A stretch of DNA of 64,000 nucleotides from Bacteroidota bacterium (GTDB lineage Bacteria; Bacteroidota; Bacteroidia; Chitinophagales; Chitinophagaceae). Below are positions 32,355-40,673 of this stretch, piece after piece. The translations under genes were made by a program, and so were the position numbers. Where the stretch lies: assembly GCA_023428755.1 (NCBI GenBank), contig JAEYWX010000008.1, forward strand, positions 42,293 through 106,292. The letters are read 5' to 3'. The notes beneath the pieces are model-generated. The model was not told the DNA's origin and did no database searches. It saw only the letters and a list, made by a program, of their open reading frames with translations. Position 1 is the first letter of the stretch. The number at the start of each line of letters is the position of its first letter.

Positions 32355-35093
32355 ATGAAATCCTTCTTCAAACAAAAAACGGTTCTTGTAATTGGTTTGC
32401 TGCTGCTGTTGGCAGCAGGCTATGTAATATTGATGCCATCACGTACGGTTGATTTCAGTGCTGATGTAAAACCCATTCTCAATAACAAATGTATTTCATG
32501 TCATGGTGGTGTAAAAGCAAAAGCCGGCTTCAGTGTGTTGTTTCGTGATGAAGCATTGGCCAAAACAGAATCCGGAAAACCAGCGATCATTCCCGGCGAT
32601 CCCGGTGCTAGTGAAATGATCAAACGGATTACGGCCAACGATCCCGAAGAGCGGATGCCGTATAAGCATGAGCCGTTGAGTAAAGAAGAAATAAAAATTT
32701 TAAAACAATGGATTAAACAAGGTGCAAAGTGGGGCGATCATTGGGCCTATCTGCCTGTCAAAGAAACTTCTGTTCCCACAGTTACGGATGCATGGATTCG
32801 CAATGATGTTGACAAATTCATTTTAGCAAAACTCAAAGAACAAAAATTAAAACCTTCGCAGCAAGCGGACAAACCTTCCCTGTTACGAAGAGTAAGTCTT
32901 GATCTCATCGGCATGTATCCTTCCGATGCAGTTGCGCAACAATTTTTACAAAGCACTGATGACAAAGGGTATGAAGTATTGGTTGATTCGTTACTTGCAT
33001 CACCACGTTTCGGCGAACGCTGGGCATCGCTCTGGCTTGATCTTTCACGCTATGCAGATACAAAAGGATATGAATCGGATGAAGGCCGTATCATTTGGAA
33101 ATACAGAGACTGGCTCATTGATGCATTTAATACGAATAAACCTTACAATGAATTTTTAGTTGAACAACTGGCCGGCGATCTGCTTCCTGATCCCACCGAT
33201 GCACAATACATCGCCACTGCCTTTCACCGCAACACCATGAATAATATGGAAGGCGGTACAGATAATGAAGAATTCAGAACAGCAGCGGTCATCGACAGAG
33301 TCAATACAACATGGGAATCATTAATGAGTACTACATTCAGTTGTGTGCAATGTCATAGTCATCCCTACGATCCCATCAAACACGAAGAGTATTATAAATT
33401 TCTGGCGTATTTCAATAATACAAGAGATGAAGATGTGCCGGCTGAATATCCATTGCTGCGGGAGTACAATGATACATTGAAACAAACCTTGAACGAAGTA
33501 GTTGATTGGGTTCGTAAATATGCTTCACCTGCCGAAGCTGACCGAACCAAACTTTTTCTCCGCACCTGGCAGCCATCTGTTAACTCAACTACGGCTGATA
33601 GTTTAAAAAATGCAGTGATCGGCAATAATAACTATGCATTGATGATGCAGAATTATTCGGCTGCACGGTTGAAACAGATCGATCTGAAAAATGCAAATCA
33701 ACTCATCTTTAATTTCATTTCAAGGATCAACGGAGGTGTGCTTAAGTTTCGAACAGATAGCCCAACAGGACCCGTGTTTGCAAGTGTGCCGCTCGGGAAG
33801 ATGAATCAATTCCAAAAGTTTTTTCTTTCATTCACACCGCAGCCAGGCATTCATGATGTTTATGTAACGTATGAGAACGCAACACTTCCAGCAAACAGCA
33901 AAGAGTTTGCACTCATTTTCGATTGGTTCGCATTTGTAAATGAGCTGCCCGGAAAAAGTGAACCGGGATATGCCAATATCAGCAAGGCGTATCGTACACT
34001 CTTGGATGCGCAAACAATTACAACTCCGGTAATGGTTGAAAATCCAAAATGGATGTGGCGCAGCAGTCATGTGTTTGAACGGGGTGCATGGACAAGCAAA
34101 GGAGAAGAAGTACAACCCGATGTGCCAAAAACGTTTGCTTTTGCTATGCCGGCGAATGCACCAAAGAATCGTTTGGGTTTAGCGATGTGGTTAACAGATA
34201 AAAAAAATCCGTTGGTATCACGCACATTGGTAAATCGTTTTTGGGAGCAGCTGTTTGGAACCGGCATTGCAGAAACTCTCGAAGATATGGGCACGCAAGG
34301 AGCGCCACCTACACACCAGGAATTACTGGATCATCTTTCATGGAAGCTGATGAATGATTATAAATGGAACATGAAAGCATTGTTGAAAGAATTAGTGATG
34401 AGTGCAACTTACCGGCAGGATTCAAAACTTACTGAAGACATCAAACAAAAAGATTTATTCAATCGCTATTATGCACGTGGCCCGAGAGTGCGATTGAGTG
34501 CAGAACAATTACGTGATCAGCATTTGTGCATTAGCGGAACCATGAGTGCAAAAATGTATGGCCCCGGTGTAATGCCCTGGCAACCGGAAGGTATTTGGTT
34601 ATCCCCTTACAACGGTGCGCAATGGAAATCAAGTGAAGGCGAAGATCAATACCGGAGAGCAGTGTACACGTATTGGAAACGCACAGCGCCTTATCCTTCT
34701 ATGATTGCATTTGATGCGGTGGACAAAGTGGTATGCAACGCTCGGCGCATCCGCACCAACACACCTTTGCAGGCATTGGTTACATTAAACGATTCGGTTT
34801 ATCTTGATCTGTCACGCAAGTTTGCTTACCGCATGCAGAAAGCAGCCGCAAAGAATCCGGAGCAGCAAATTGCAAAAGGATATGAAATGATGCTGTACAA
34901 ACCAATTGATGCAGCCAAGTTGAAAACATTTACCAATCTCTATCAAACGGCATTTAAAGAATATAAAAGCAATCAAACAAAAATACGGGAGCTGATAGGC
35001 GAAGATGGTGACCGCAACAATGCAGAAACAGCTGCATTGGTAGTGGTGGCAAATGCCATGTTGAATCTTGATGAAGTGGTGATGAAAAATTAG
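32355..35093 (+). CDS. Planctomycete-type cytochrome c, DUF1549 and DUF1553 domain protein
   Basis: A 912-residue exported protein. An N-terminal membrane segment (about residues 9-28) is followed by a PSCyt1-type haem domain with CISCH near residue 47 and a late Met (ERMPYKHEPL) typical of these domains. The DUF1549 part begins around residue 145 (DKFILAKLKEQ, RRVSLDLIGMYP) with LWLDLSRYADTKGYE and CVQCHSHPYDP, a second CxxCH. The DUF1553 part begins around 610 (RLGLAMWLTDKKNPLVSRTL, then VNRFWEQLFG) and includes ARGPRVRLSAEQLRDQ and RRIRTNTPLQALVTLND. Family function is unknown; the haem suggests an electron-transfer or redox step in the periplasm. First gene of a likely operon. Confidence 0.92.
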   Translation: MKSFFKQKTVLVIGLLLLLAAGYVILMPSRTVDFSADVKPILNNKCISCHGGVKAKAGFSVLFRDEALAKTESGKPAIIPGDPGASEMIKRITANDPEERMPYKHEPLSKEEIKILKQWIKQGAKWGDHWAYLPVKETSVPTVTDAWIRNDVDKFILAKLKEQKLKPSQQADKPSLLRRVSLDLIGMYPSDAVAQQFLQSTDDKGYEVLVDSLLASPRFGERWASLWLDLSRYADTKGYESDEGRIIWKYRDWLIDAFNTNKPYNEFLVEQLAGDLLPDPTDAQYIATAFHRNTMNNMEGGTDNEEFRTAAVIDRVNTTWESLMSTTFSCVQCHSHPYDPIKHEEYYKFLAYFNNTRDEDVPAEYPLLREYNDTLKQTLNEVVDWVRKYASPAEADRTKLFLRTWQPSVNSTTADSLKNAVIGNNNYALMMQNYSAARLKQIDLKNANQLIFNFISRINGGVLKFRTDSPTGPVFASVPLGKMNQFQKFFLSFTPQPGIHDVYVTYENATLPANSKEFALIFDWFAFVNELPGKSEPGYANISKAYRTLLDAQTITTPVMVENPKWMWRSSHVFERGAWTSKGEEVQPDVPKTFAFAMPANAPKNRLGLAMWLTDKKNPLVSRTLVNRFWEQLFGTGIAETLEDMGTQGAPPTHQELLDHLSWKLMNDYKWNMKALLKELVMSATYRQDSKLTEDIKQKDLFNRYYARGPRVRLSAEQLRDQHLCISGTMSAKMYGPGVMPWQPEGIWLSPYNGAQWKSSEGEDQYRRAVYTYWKRTAPYPSMIAFDAVDKVVCNARRIRTNTPLQALVTLNDSVYLDLSRKFAYRMQKAAAKNPEQQIAKGYEMMLYKPIDAAKLKTFTNLYQTAFKEYKSNQTKIRELIGEDGDRNNAETAALVVVANAMLNLDEVVMKN

Positions 35094-35098
35094 AGAGA

Positions 35099-35232
35099 GG
35101 CTGTGAGCCTTCAGCTTTAAGCTACGAGCAAATGCAGTAAGTTTTGAGCAGAATGATTACAGCGCACATTTTGAAATTTGTATCGAGTATTATAAAATGG
35201 AAGGCGGCTATCAGCTAATAGCTCGCAGCTTA
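35099..35232. repeat. Paired AGCT-word repeats
   Basis: CTGTGAGCCTTCAGCTTTAA then GCTACGAGC (35101-35129) and GGCTATCAGCTAATAGCTCG then CAGCTTAA (35206-35233) are related in inverted orientation around a 74-nt spacer without a gene. They fill the gap before the DUF1501 gene. Confidence 0.6.
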
Positions 35233-35237
35233 ACATT

Positions 35238-36746
35238 ATGACGCAAAAAGAATTACATACGCAACGTATGGTAAAAGAAGCGCAGGAAGTACAACTCCGA
35301 CTGCATACACGCCGGCATTTCTTAAAAGAAAGTGCGATGGGGCTTGGTGCATTAGCGATGGGCTCGCTTCTTGGCGGTTGTGGAAGTAAAGCAACAGCAA
35401 CCAACCCGATCGTGTTTGATCCTGCACATCCGTTGTTGCCAAAGTCGCCGCCATTTATTGGCAAAGCTCGCAGTGTAATTTATCTGCACATGGCCGGTGC
35501 TCCTTCGCAACTGGAGTTGTTTGATTACAAACCGGAGTTGATGAAAATGGATGGACAGGATTGTCCGCCTTCATTACTGGAAGGAAAAAAATTCGCATTT
35601 ATTCGTGGTGTGCCCAAGATGATGGGACCGCAAACAAGTTTTAAGCAATACGGACAAAGTGGTGCATGGGTAAGTGAAAATCTTCCGCATCTTTCCACAG
35701 TAGTGGATGATATCAGTTTTTTAAAAGCAGTTACCACCGACCAGTTCAATCATGCACCTGCACAATTATTATTACATACAGGTAGTGCACGGTTGGGCCG
35801 ACCAAGTATGGGAAGCTGGGTAACATATGGTTTGGGAACAGAAAATCAAAACCTGCCCGGCTTTGTGGTATTAACAAGCGGCGGCAGTTTTCCTGATGCC
35901 GGTAAAAGTGTGTGGGGTAGTGGATTTTTGCCATCGGTGTATCAAGGTGTGCAATGCCGTAGTGAAGGCGATCCTGTGTTGTTTATAAAAGATCCGCATG
36001 GGATGAGTCGTGATCTAAGGAAGGCATCCATTGAAGCGATCAACGAAGCAAACATGCAAGAGTATGCGGAATACAACGATCCTGAAATTCTTTCACGCAT
36101 CTCCCAATACGAAATGGCGTACAGGATGCAGATCACCGCACCCGATGTAATGAATATTAATGATGAACCGCAATACATCCACGACATGTATGGCACGCAA
36201 CCCGGCAAAGCTTGTTTTGCAAACAATGTATTGCTGGCACGAAAACTTGTAGAGAAAGGTGTTCGCTATGTACAGTTGTTCGATTGGGGTTGGGATGCAC
36301 ATGGCGATCATGCCGGCAATGCGGTGAACATTGGTATGGTAAACAAGTGCAGAAGTATTGATAAACCAATTACGGCTTTATTACTCGATCTGAAACAACG
36401 TGGCTTGCTTGATGAAACATTGGTAGTGTGGGGTGGAGAATTTGGCCGTACTCCCATGATGGAAAACAGGAATGGTTCAGATGCTCCGTACAAAGGAAGA
36501 GATCACCATACAGAAGCATTCACCATGTGGATGGCAGGCGGTGGTATCAAAGGCGGTACTACACATGGCGAAACAGATGAGATCGGATACAGCCCTATCA
36601 GTGGTAAAGTAGATGCATTTGATATACAAGCAACCATTTTAAACCAGTTAGGATTTAATCACGAAGAGTTTACGTATCAATTTCAGGGACGACCGTTTCG
36701 GTTAACGGATGTGGCTGGAAAAGTGATCCATGATATTCTGGTGTGA
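35238..36746 (+). CDS. DUF1501 domain protein, Tat-exported lipoprotein
   Basis: A 502-residue member of the DUF1501 family, which shares the alkaline phosphatase/sulfatase fold. The Tat signal TRRHFLKESAMGLGALAMGS follows about 24 polar residues and ends in LLGGC, a lipobox. Family motifs are the SVIYLHMAGAPSQLELFDYK segment, RYVQLFDWGWDAHGDH, VVWGGEFGRTP and GRDHHTEAFTMWMAGGG. These proteins are nearly always encoded next to DUF1549/DUF1553 proteins, as here, and are assumed to act with them outside the cytoplasm. The substrate is unknown. Confidence 0.92.
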   Translation: MTQKELHTQRMVKEAQEVQLRLHTRRHFLKESAMGLGALAMGSLLGGCGSKATATNPIVFDPAHPLLPKSPPFIGKARSVIYLHMAGAPSQLELFDYKPELMKMDGQDCPPSLLEGKKFAFIRGVPKMMGPQTSFKQYGQSGAWVSENLPHLSTVVDDISFLKAVTTDQFNHAPAQLLLHTGSARLGRPSMGSWVTYGLGTENQNLPGFVVLTSGGSFPDAGKSVWGSGFLPSVYQGVQCRSEGDPVLFIKDPHGMSRDLRKASIEAINEANMQEYAEYNDPEILSRISQYEMAYRMQITAPDVMNINDEPQYIHDMYGTQPGKACFANNVLLARKLVEKGVRYVQLFDWGWDAHGDHAGNAVNIGMVNKCRSIDKPITALLLDLKQRGLLDETLVVWGGEFGRTPMMENRNGSDAPYKGRDHHTEAFTMWMAGGGIKGGTTHGETDEIGYSPISGKVDAFDIQATILNQLGFNHEEFTYQFQGRPFRLTDVAGKVIHDILV

Positions 36747-36836
36747 TGATGAGTAATGAATGATGAATGATGAGTGGTTGATAGTCTATAGTCTGAAGTC
36801 CGTAGTCAATGAAGTTTTTTTAATTCTAAATACAAG
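36747..36836. repeat. TGATGAATGATGAG / TAGTCTATAGTC word repeats
   Basis: After the DUF1501 stop come ATGATGAGTAATGAATGATG, AATGATGAGTGG and then TAGTCTATAGTCTGAAGTCC and GTAGTCAATG. These are quasi-tandem 7-10 nt words with no coding sense. Confidence 0.6.
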
Positions 36837-36841
36837 CCCGT

Positions 36842-37768
36842 TTGAACCGTAGAAATTTCTTACAAACCTCTGCTTCGGCTGCCGCAGCAACCATGTTTGC
36901 ATCGGTGAATGATGCAGCTGCTCAATCGAACTTGAATGTGGTGTCTGCTTCCGGTTATCAACTAACGGTAATGGCTACCGACTGGGGCTTTAAAGGCAGT
37001 GTTGATGCTTTTTGTGCCGCTGCTAAAAAAGAAGGATATGATGGCATTGAAGTATGGTGGCCCAGCGATGAAAAAGCACAGGCAACATTGTTTGCAGCAT
37101 TGAAGAAACATGAGCTCGCCGTTGGTTTTCTCTGCGGCGGATGGCAAACTGATTACAACGAACATCTCAACAGCTTTAAAATACTCTCGGCAGAAGCAGC
37201 GAGGAATCGATTTCAACAACCATTATACATTAACTGTCATTCGGGAAGAGACTATTACAGTTTTGAACAATCAAAGGCGTTTGTTGATCATACAATCCAA
37301 TTGAGTAAGGAAACCGATATTCCAATCTATCATGAAACGCATCGTTCACGCATTATGTATGCCGCACATGTTACAAGACAGTTCATCGAAAAAATTCCTG
37401 CGTTGAAATTAACCTTCGATGTATCGCACTGGTGCAATGTGCATGAAAGTTTATTGGGTGATCAAAAAGAAACAGTGGAGATGGCATTAGAACGGGTAGA
37501 ACATATTCATGCACGTATAGGTTTTGCCGAAGGTCCACAGGTGAATGATCCCCGTGCACCTGAATGGGAAGCTGCTGTACAACAACATTTCAGCTGGTGG
37601 GACAAAGTAGCAGAACGTAAAAAGAAAAACGGAGAACGGCTTACTTTCTTAACCGAGTTTGGTCCGCCCGGTTATATGCCAACGCTACCTTATACACAAC
37701 AACCGGTGGCTGATCAATGGGCCATTAATGTACACATGATGCAGTTGCTGCGGAAGAGATACGGATAG
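36842..37768 (+). CDS. Tat-exported sugar phosphate isomerase/epimerase-like TIM-barrel protein
   Basis: A 308-residue protein starting with TTG. The N-terminus MNRRNFLQTSASAAAATMFA is a Tat signal (RRNFLQ). The body is a xylose isomerase-like TIM barrel: GYDGIEVWWPSD, YINCHSGRDYYSFEQS, the metal-site EXXH-like IYHETHRSR, KLTFDVSHWCNVHE and HIHARIGFAEGPQVNDPR. These carry Glu, Asp and His residues usual for metal binding. No ATG precedes the RR motif, and the first internal ATG would destroy the signal, so TTG is the probable start. Periplasmic isomerase-like proteins of this type accompany sugar-degradation or DUF1501 clusters. The reaction is not known. Confidence 0.85.
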   Translation: MNRRNFLQTSASAAAATMFASVNDAAAQSNLNVVSASGYQLTVMATDWGFKGSVDAFCAAAKKEGYDGIEVWWPSDEKAQATLFAALKKHELAVGFLCGGWQTDYNEHLNSFKILSAEAARNRFQQPLYINCHSGRDYYSFEQSKAFVDHTIQLSKETDIPIYHETHRSRIMYAAHVTRQFIEKIPALKLTFDVSHWCNVHESLLGDQKETVEMALERVEHIHARIGFAEGPQVNDPRAPEWEAAVQQHFSWWDKVAERKKKNGERLTFLTEFGPPGYMPTLPYTQQPVADQWAINVHMMQLLRKRYG

Positions 37769-37802
37769 GAAGCTGGGAGTTTTGAGCTGCGAGCTTCGAG
37801 TC
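37769..37802. repeat. AGCT-word repeat, left of the four-helix-bundle gene
   Basis: AAGCTGGGAGTTTTGAGCTG then CGAGCTTCGAGTC. Its reverse complement aligns with the element at 38228-38278, giving an imperfect inverted repeat pair around the small gene. Confidence 0.65.
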
Positions 37803-37846
37803 AGGTCGTTTATTATTTATTGTTTCATCACCTATAAATTTTGCGT

Positions 37847-38200
37847 ATGAGAAATTTTAAAGAACTTCTTATCTGGAAGAAAGGATTTCAAATTGCTGTT
37901 GATTCGTTTAAACTGGTTGCGGATTTTCCCAAGGAGGAACGATTTGCCTTATCATCTCAAATAACAAGAGCTGCAGTCTCGATATCGTCGAATATTGCTG
38001 AGGGAAGCAGCCGAAGCTCAGCGAAAGATTATAACCGGTTTGTTGAAATTTCATTGGGATCAACATTTGAATTAGAAACGCAGCTTTTAATTGCAGAAGC
38101 AGTAAACTATGGTGATAAGGAAGTTAGAACTGAAATGCTGAATCAGATTGATGAAGAACAGAAAATGTTGATCAGTTTTATGAATAAGCTAAATAAATAA
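37847..38200 (+). CDS. Four helix bundle protein (S23/IVP family)
   Basis: A 117-residue protein of the family first found in intervening sequences of 23S rRNA genes. It starts MRNFKELLIWKKGFQIAVDS and has the family core FPKEERFALSSQITRAAVSI followed by SSNIAEGSSR. Four amphipathic helices are predicted, and the basic surface suggests nucleic-acid binding; related bAvd proteins serve diversity-generating retroelements. The gene sits inside an unrelated cytochrome operon with inverted AGCT-word repeats on both sides, which suggests a separate mobile cassette. The function of free-standing copies is unknown. Confidence 0.9.
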   Translation: MRNFKELLIWKKGFQIAVDSFKLVADFPKEERFALSSQITRAAVSISSNIAEGSSRSSAKDYNRFVEISLGSTFELETQLLIAEAVNYGDKEVRTEMLNQIDEEQKMLISFMNKLNK

Positions 38201-38227
38201 AATAGTAACTATTTAACCAAACGCTTA

Positions 38228-38278
38228 CCGCTGTAGGTCTCGTAACTCGTAGCTCACAGCTCAAAGCTCACCGCTTTT
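38228..38278. repeat. AGCT-word repeat, right of the four-helix-bundle gene
   Basis: GCTGTAGGTCTCGTAACTCG, TAGCTCACAGCTCAAAGCTC and ACCGCTTTT are tandem variants of the same word, ending next to the start of the next gene. Confidence 0.7.
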
Positions 38279-38279
38279 T

Positions 38280-39686
38280 ATGTTTCTTTCACTGCCTGAT
38301 CTTATTGGTCGTTTCCATCCCGTATTGGTTCACTTGCCAATTGGTATTTTATTGCTTGCCTGTTTCTTTCAATTGCTTACTGTAAGGGAAAAATTTTCCT
38401 TTCTGCAACCGGCTGTTCCTGTCATGTTTTTTTGGGGAATGTTGGGTGCTGTATTTTCCTGCATCAGTGGATACATGCTTTCGTTGAGTGGCGATTATGA
38501 AGAGCAATTAGTGAGCCGTCATCAATGGCTTGGCATTGCTACGGCTGTTGTATCGTTGGTATTGTGGTTATTGTATCGTTTTTCTATTACTGCAAACACA
38601 GCACGCATTGTTTCGGTACTCATCATCGCACTTGTAACAGTAACCGGACATTTAGGAGGTTCATTAACGCACGGTTCAACTTATTTAACGGAGGGATTAC
38701 AAAGTGGAAGCGAACAAGGTGCAGCGATCAAGCCGATTCCCAATATCCAGGAAGCAGTGGTATATACAGATGTGGTGCAACCATTGCTGGAAGCGAAATG
38801 TTACAGTTGTCATGGCCCAAACAAACAAAAAGGGAAACTGCGTCTTGATCAACAGGAATTGATATTGAAAGGCGGAAAGAGCGGACACACGATCGAACCG
38901 GGTAAAGCAGATGAAAGTGAAATGATCAAACGCATGTTGTTGCCAATCGATAACGAAGACCACATGCCGCCAAAAGAAAAATCGCAACTCAGTACACAGG
39001 AAATTTCGTTGCTGCATTGGTGGGTGAATTCCGGTGCACATTTTAATAAGAAAGTAAAAGAGCTGCCGCAAACAGAAAAAATTAAACCGGTGTTGCTTGC
39101 CTTGCAGGCAGGTTCATCGGACAATGAACAGAAAACAACCGATGTGCCGGTGGAGCCTGTGGCAAAAGCAGATGAAGCTGTCATCAGCCGGTTAAAAAAA
39201 GCGGGTGTAATTGTAATTCCTGTGGCACAAAACAGTAATTATTTGTCGGTGAATTTTGTAGCGGTTACAGGTGCAGTTGATTCGTTGTTGCCATTGCTCC
39301 CATCGCTGAGCAAGCAACTGGTGTGGTTGAAATTAGATAACGCATCTGTGAACGATGCAGCGATGGATGTAATTTCAAAGCTGACTGCACTTACCCGTTT
39401 GCAGCTCAGCAATACTTCTATTACCGACAAAGGGTTGCTCAAATTGCAATCGTTGCAGCAATTGCAATTGCTCAATCTTACAGGTACAAACATTAGTGCG
39501 AAGGCATTGTTACAATTGAAAGGATTGCAACAGCTCAAAAAAATATATCTCTATCAAACATCTGTTGCTGCGGCCGATTGGTTGCTGCTGCATCAGTCGT
39601 TCCCTTCAGCTCAACTCGATTCAGGAAATTATGTGGTGCCTATATTAGCAAGTGATACAACTTTGGTAACAGCTCCTCAAAAATAG
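38280..39686 (+). CDS. DUF2231-like membrane protein with cytochrome c and leucine-rich repeat domains
   Basis: A 468-residue protein in three parts. Residues 1-130 hold four membrane helices starting FHPVLVHLPIGILLLACFFQ, the DUF2231-like pattern with a possibly haem-binding His. Residues about 160-255 form a PSCyt1-type cytochrome c with CYSCH and the DHMPPKEK Met loop. Residues about 300-445 are leucine-rich repeats (LTALTRLQLSNTSITDKGLL, LQQLQLLNLTGTNISAKALL). The haem and LRR parts should face the periplasm. With the DUF1549/1553 protein it could form a membrane-bound electron path with a protein- or ligand-binding LRR end. That role is inference. Confidence 0.85.
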   Translation: MFLSLPDLIGRFHPVLVHLPIGILLLACFFQLLTVREKFSFLQPAVPVMFFWGMLGAVFSCISGYMLSLSGDYEEQLVSRHQWLGIATAVVSLVLWLLYRFSITANTARIVSVLIIALVTVTGHLGGSLTHGSTYLTEGLQSGSEQGAAIKPIPNIQEAVVYTDVVQPLLEAKCYSCHGPNKQKGKLRLDQQELILKGGKSGHTIEPGKADESEMIKRMLLPIDNEDHMPPKEKSQLSTQEISLLHWWVNSGAHFNKKVKELPQTEKIKPVLLALQAGSSDNEQKTTDVPVEPVAKADEAVISRLKKAGVIVIPVAQNSNYLSVNFVAVTGAVDSLLPLLPSLSKQLVWLKLDNASVNDAAMDVISKLTALTRLQLSNTSITDKGLLKLQSLQQLQLLNLTGTNISAKALLQLKGLQQLKKIYLYQTSVAAADWLLLHQSFPSAQLDSGNYVVPILASDTTLVTAPQK

Positions 39687-39735
39687 AATCGAAGAGAAAC
39701 GTATTTGTTCCTATTTTTCCTTTTTCATTTGCTTT

Positions 39736-40614
39736 ATGAACGGGAAGTATATTCTGGCTGGTGTTCTGTTTGCATTGTTGTGGTCATCGGCTGCAGCAGC
39801 TACTAAAATTGCATTGCTATCGGCCCAGCCATTTGTAATAGCCGTTGCCCGGTTTTTTATTGGCGGTACAACCATGCTGCTGTTTGCACATCTTGTGTGG
39901 AAGAAACGGTTGCCGCAAAAGAAAGAATGGCTGGCAGTATCTATTTACGGTTTACTCAACATCAGTTTGTATCTCGGATTGTATGTTGTGGCCATGCAGG
40001 AAGTATCGGCAGGTTTGGGAAGTATGGCCGTGGCTGTAAATCCCGTGCTCATCAGTATTCTTTCAGCATTGTTTTTCGATCATAAAATGAAATTGAAGCA
40101 TTGGCTCAGTTTGTTATTGTGCAGTGCTGGTGTAGTGGTAGCAGCATGGCCGCTGTTACAAAATAGTTTTGCAACCGTGCAGGGTATTCTTATTATGCTG
40201 TTGAGTATGCTGGCGTATTCGGTTGGCGCTATTTATTTTGCCCGTTCCAAGTGGAGCGATCTGCACATCCTTACCATCAATGGCTGGCAAACACTGATCG
40301 GTGGTATCTTACTCCTTCCTGTTTTATTGCTCACATACAAAACGGAACTCAACCGTTTCGATTTGCATTTTTACAGTTCCGTATTCTGGTTGGCCATTCC
40401 GGTTTCCATTGCAGCCGTACAATTATGGCTGTGGTTGCTGAAGCGAAATGCAGTAACTGCATCGTACTGGTTATTTCTTTGCCCGGTGTTTGGTTTTCTG
40501 ATCGCTGCCCTGCGTTTGAACGAACCCATCAGTTGGTATACCGCTGCAGGTGTGTTGCTGGTTACGGTTGGTTTGTACCTGGTACAAAGGAAAAGAGTGA
40601 TGCGCAAAAGCTGA
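39736..40614 (+). CDS. EamA/DMT family transporter
   Basis: A 292-residue inner-membrane protein with ten predicted helices in two EamA repeats. The first repeat starts YILAGVLFALLWSSAAAATK and contains NISLYLGLYVVAMQEVSAGL; the second contains GAIYFARSKWSDLHIL and ends with LLVTVGLYLVQRKR. The drug/metabolite transporter superfamily exports or imports metabolites; specificity cannot be told. It starts 49 nt after the cytochrome-LRR gene and converges with the AraC gene. Confidence 0.9.
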   Translation: MNGKYILAGVLFALLWSSAAAATKIALLSAQPFVIAVARFFIGGTTMLLFAHLVWKKRLPQKKEWLAVSIYGLLNISLYLGLYVVAMQEVSAGLGSMAVAVNPVLISILSALFFDHKMKLKHWLSLLLCSAGVVVAAWPLLQNSFATVQGILIMLLSMLAYSVGAIYFARSKWSDLHILTINGWQTLIGGILLLPVLLLTYKTELNRFDLHFYSSVFWLAIPVSIAAVQLWLWLLKRNAVTASYWLFLCPVFGFLIAALRLNEPISWYTAAGVLLVTVGLYLVQRKRVMRKS

Positions 40615-40673
40615 TACTGTGTTGAAAGAATAAATTATCTGGATTATTCCCGATGGTTCAGTAAGTAAGGATT

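Noticed and set aside
13427..38278. CRISPR array made of the AGCT words
   Set aside because: The units are 7-10 nt, degenerate and without regular spacers, and no cas genes are present.
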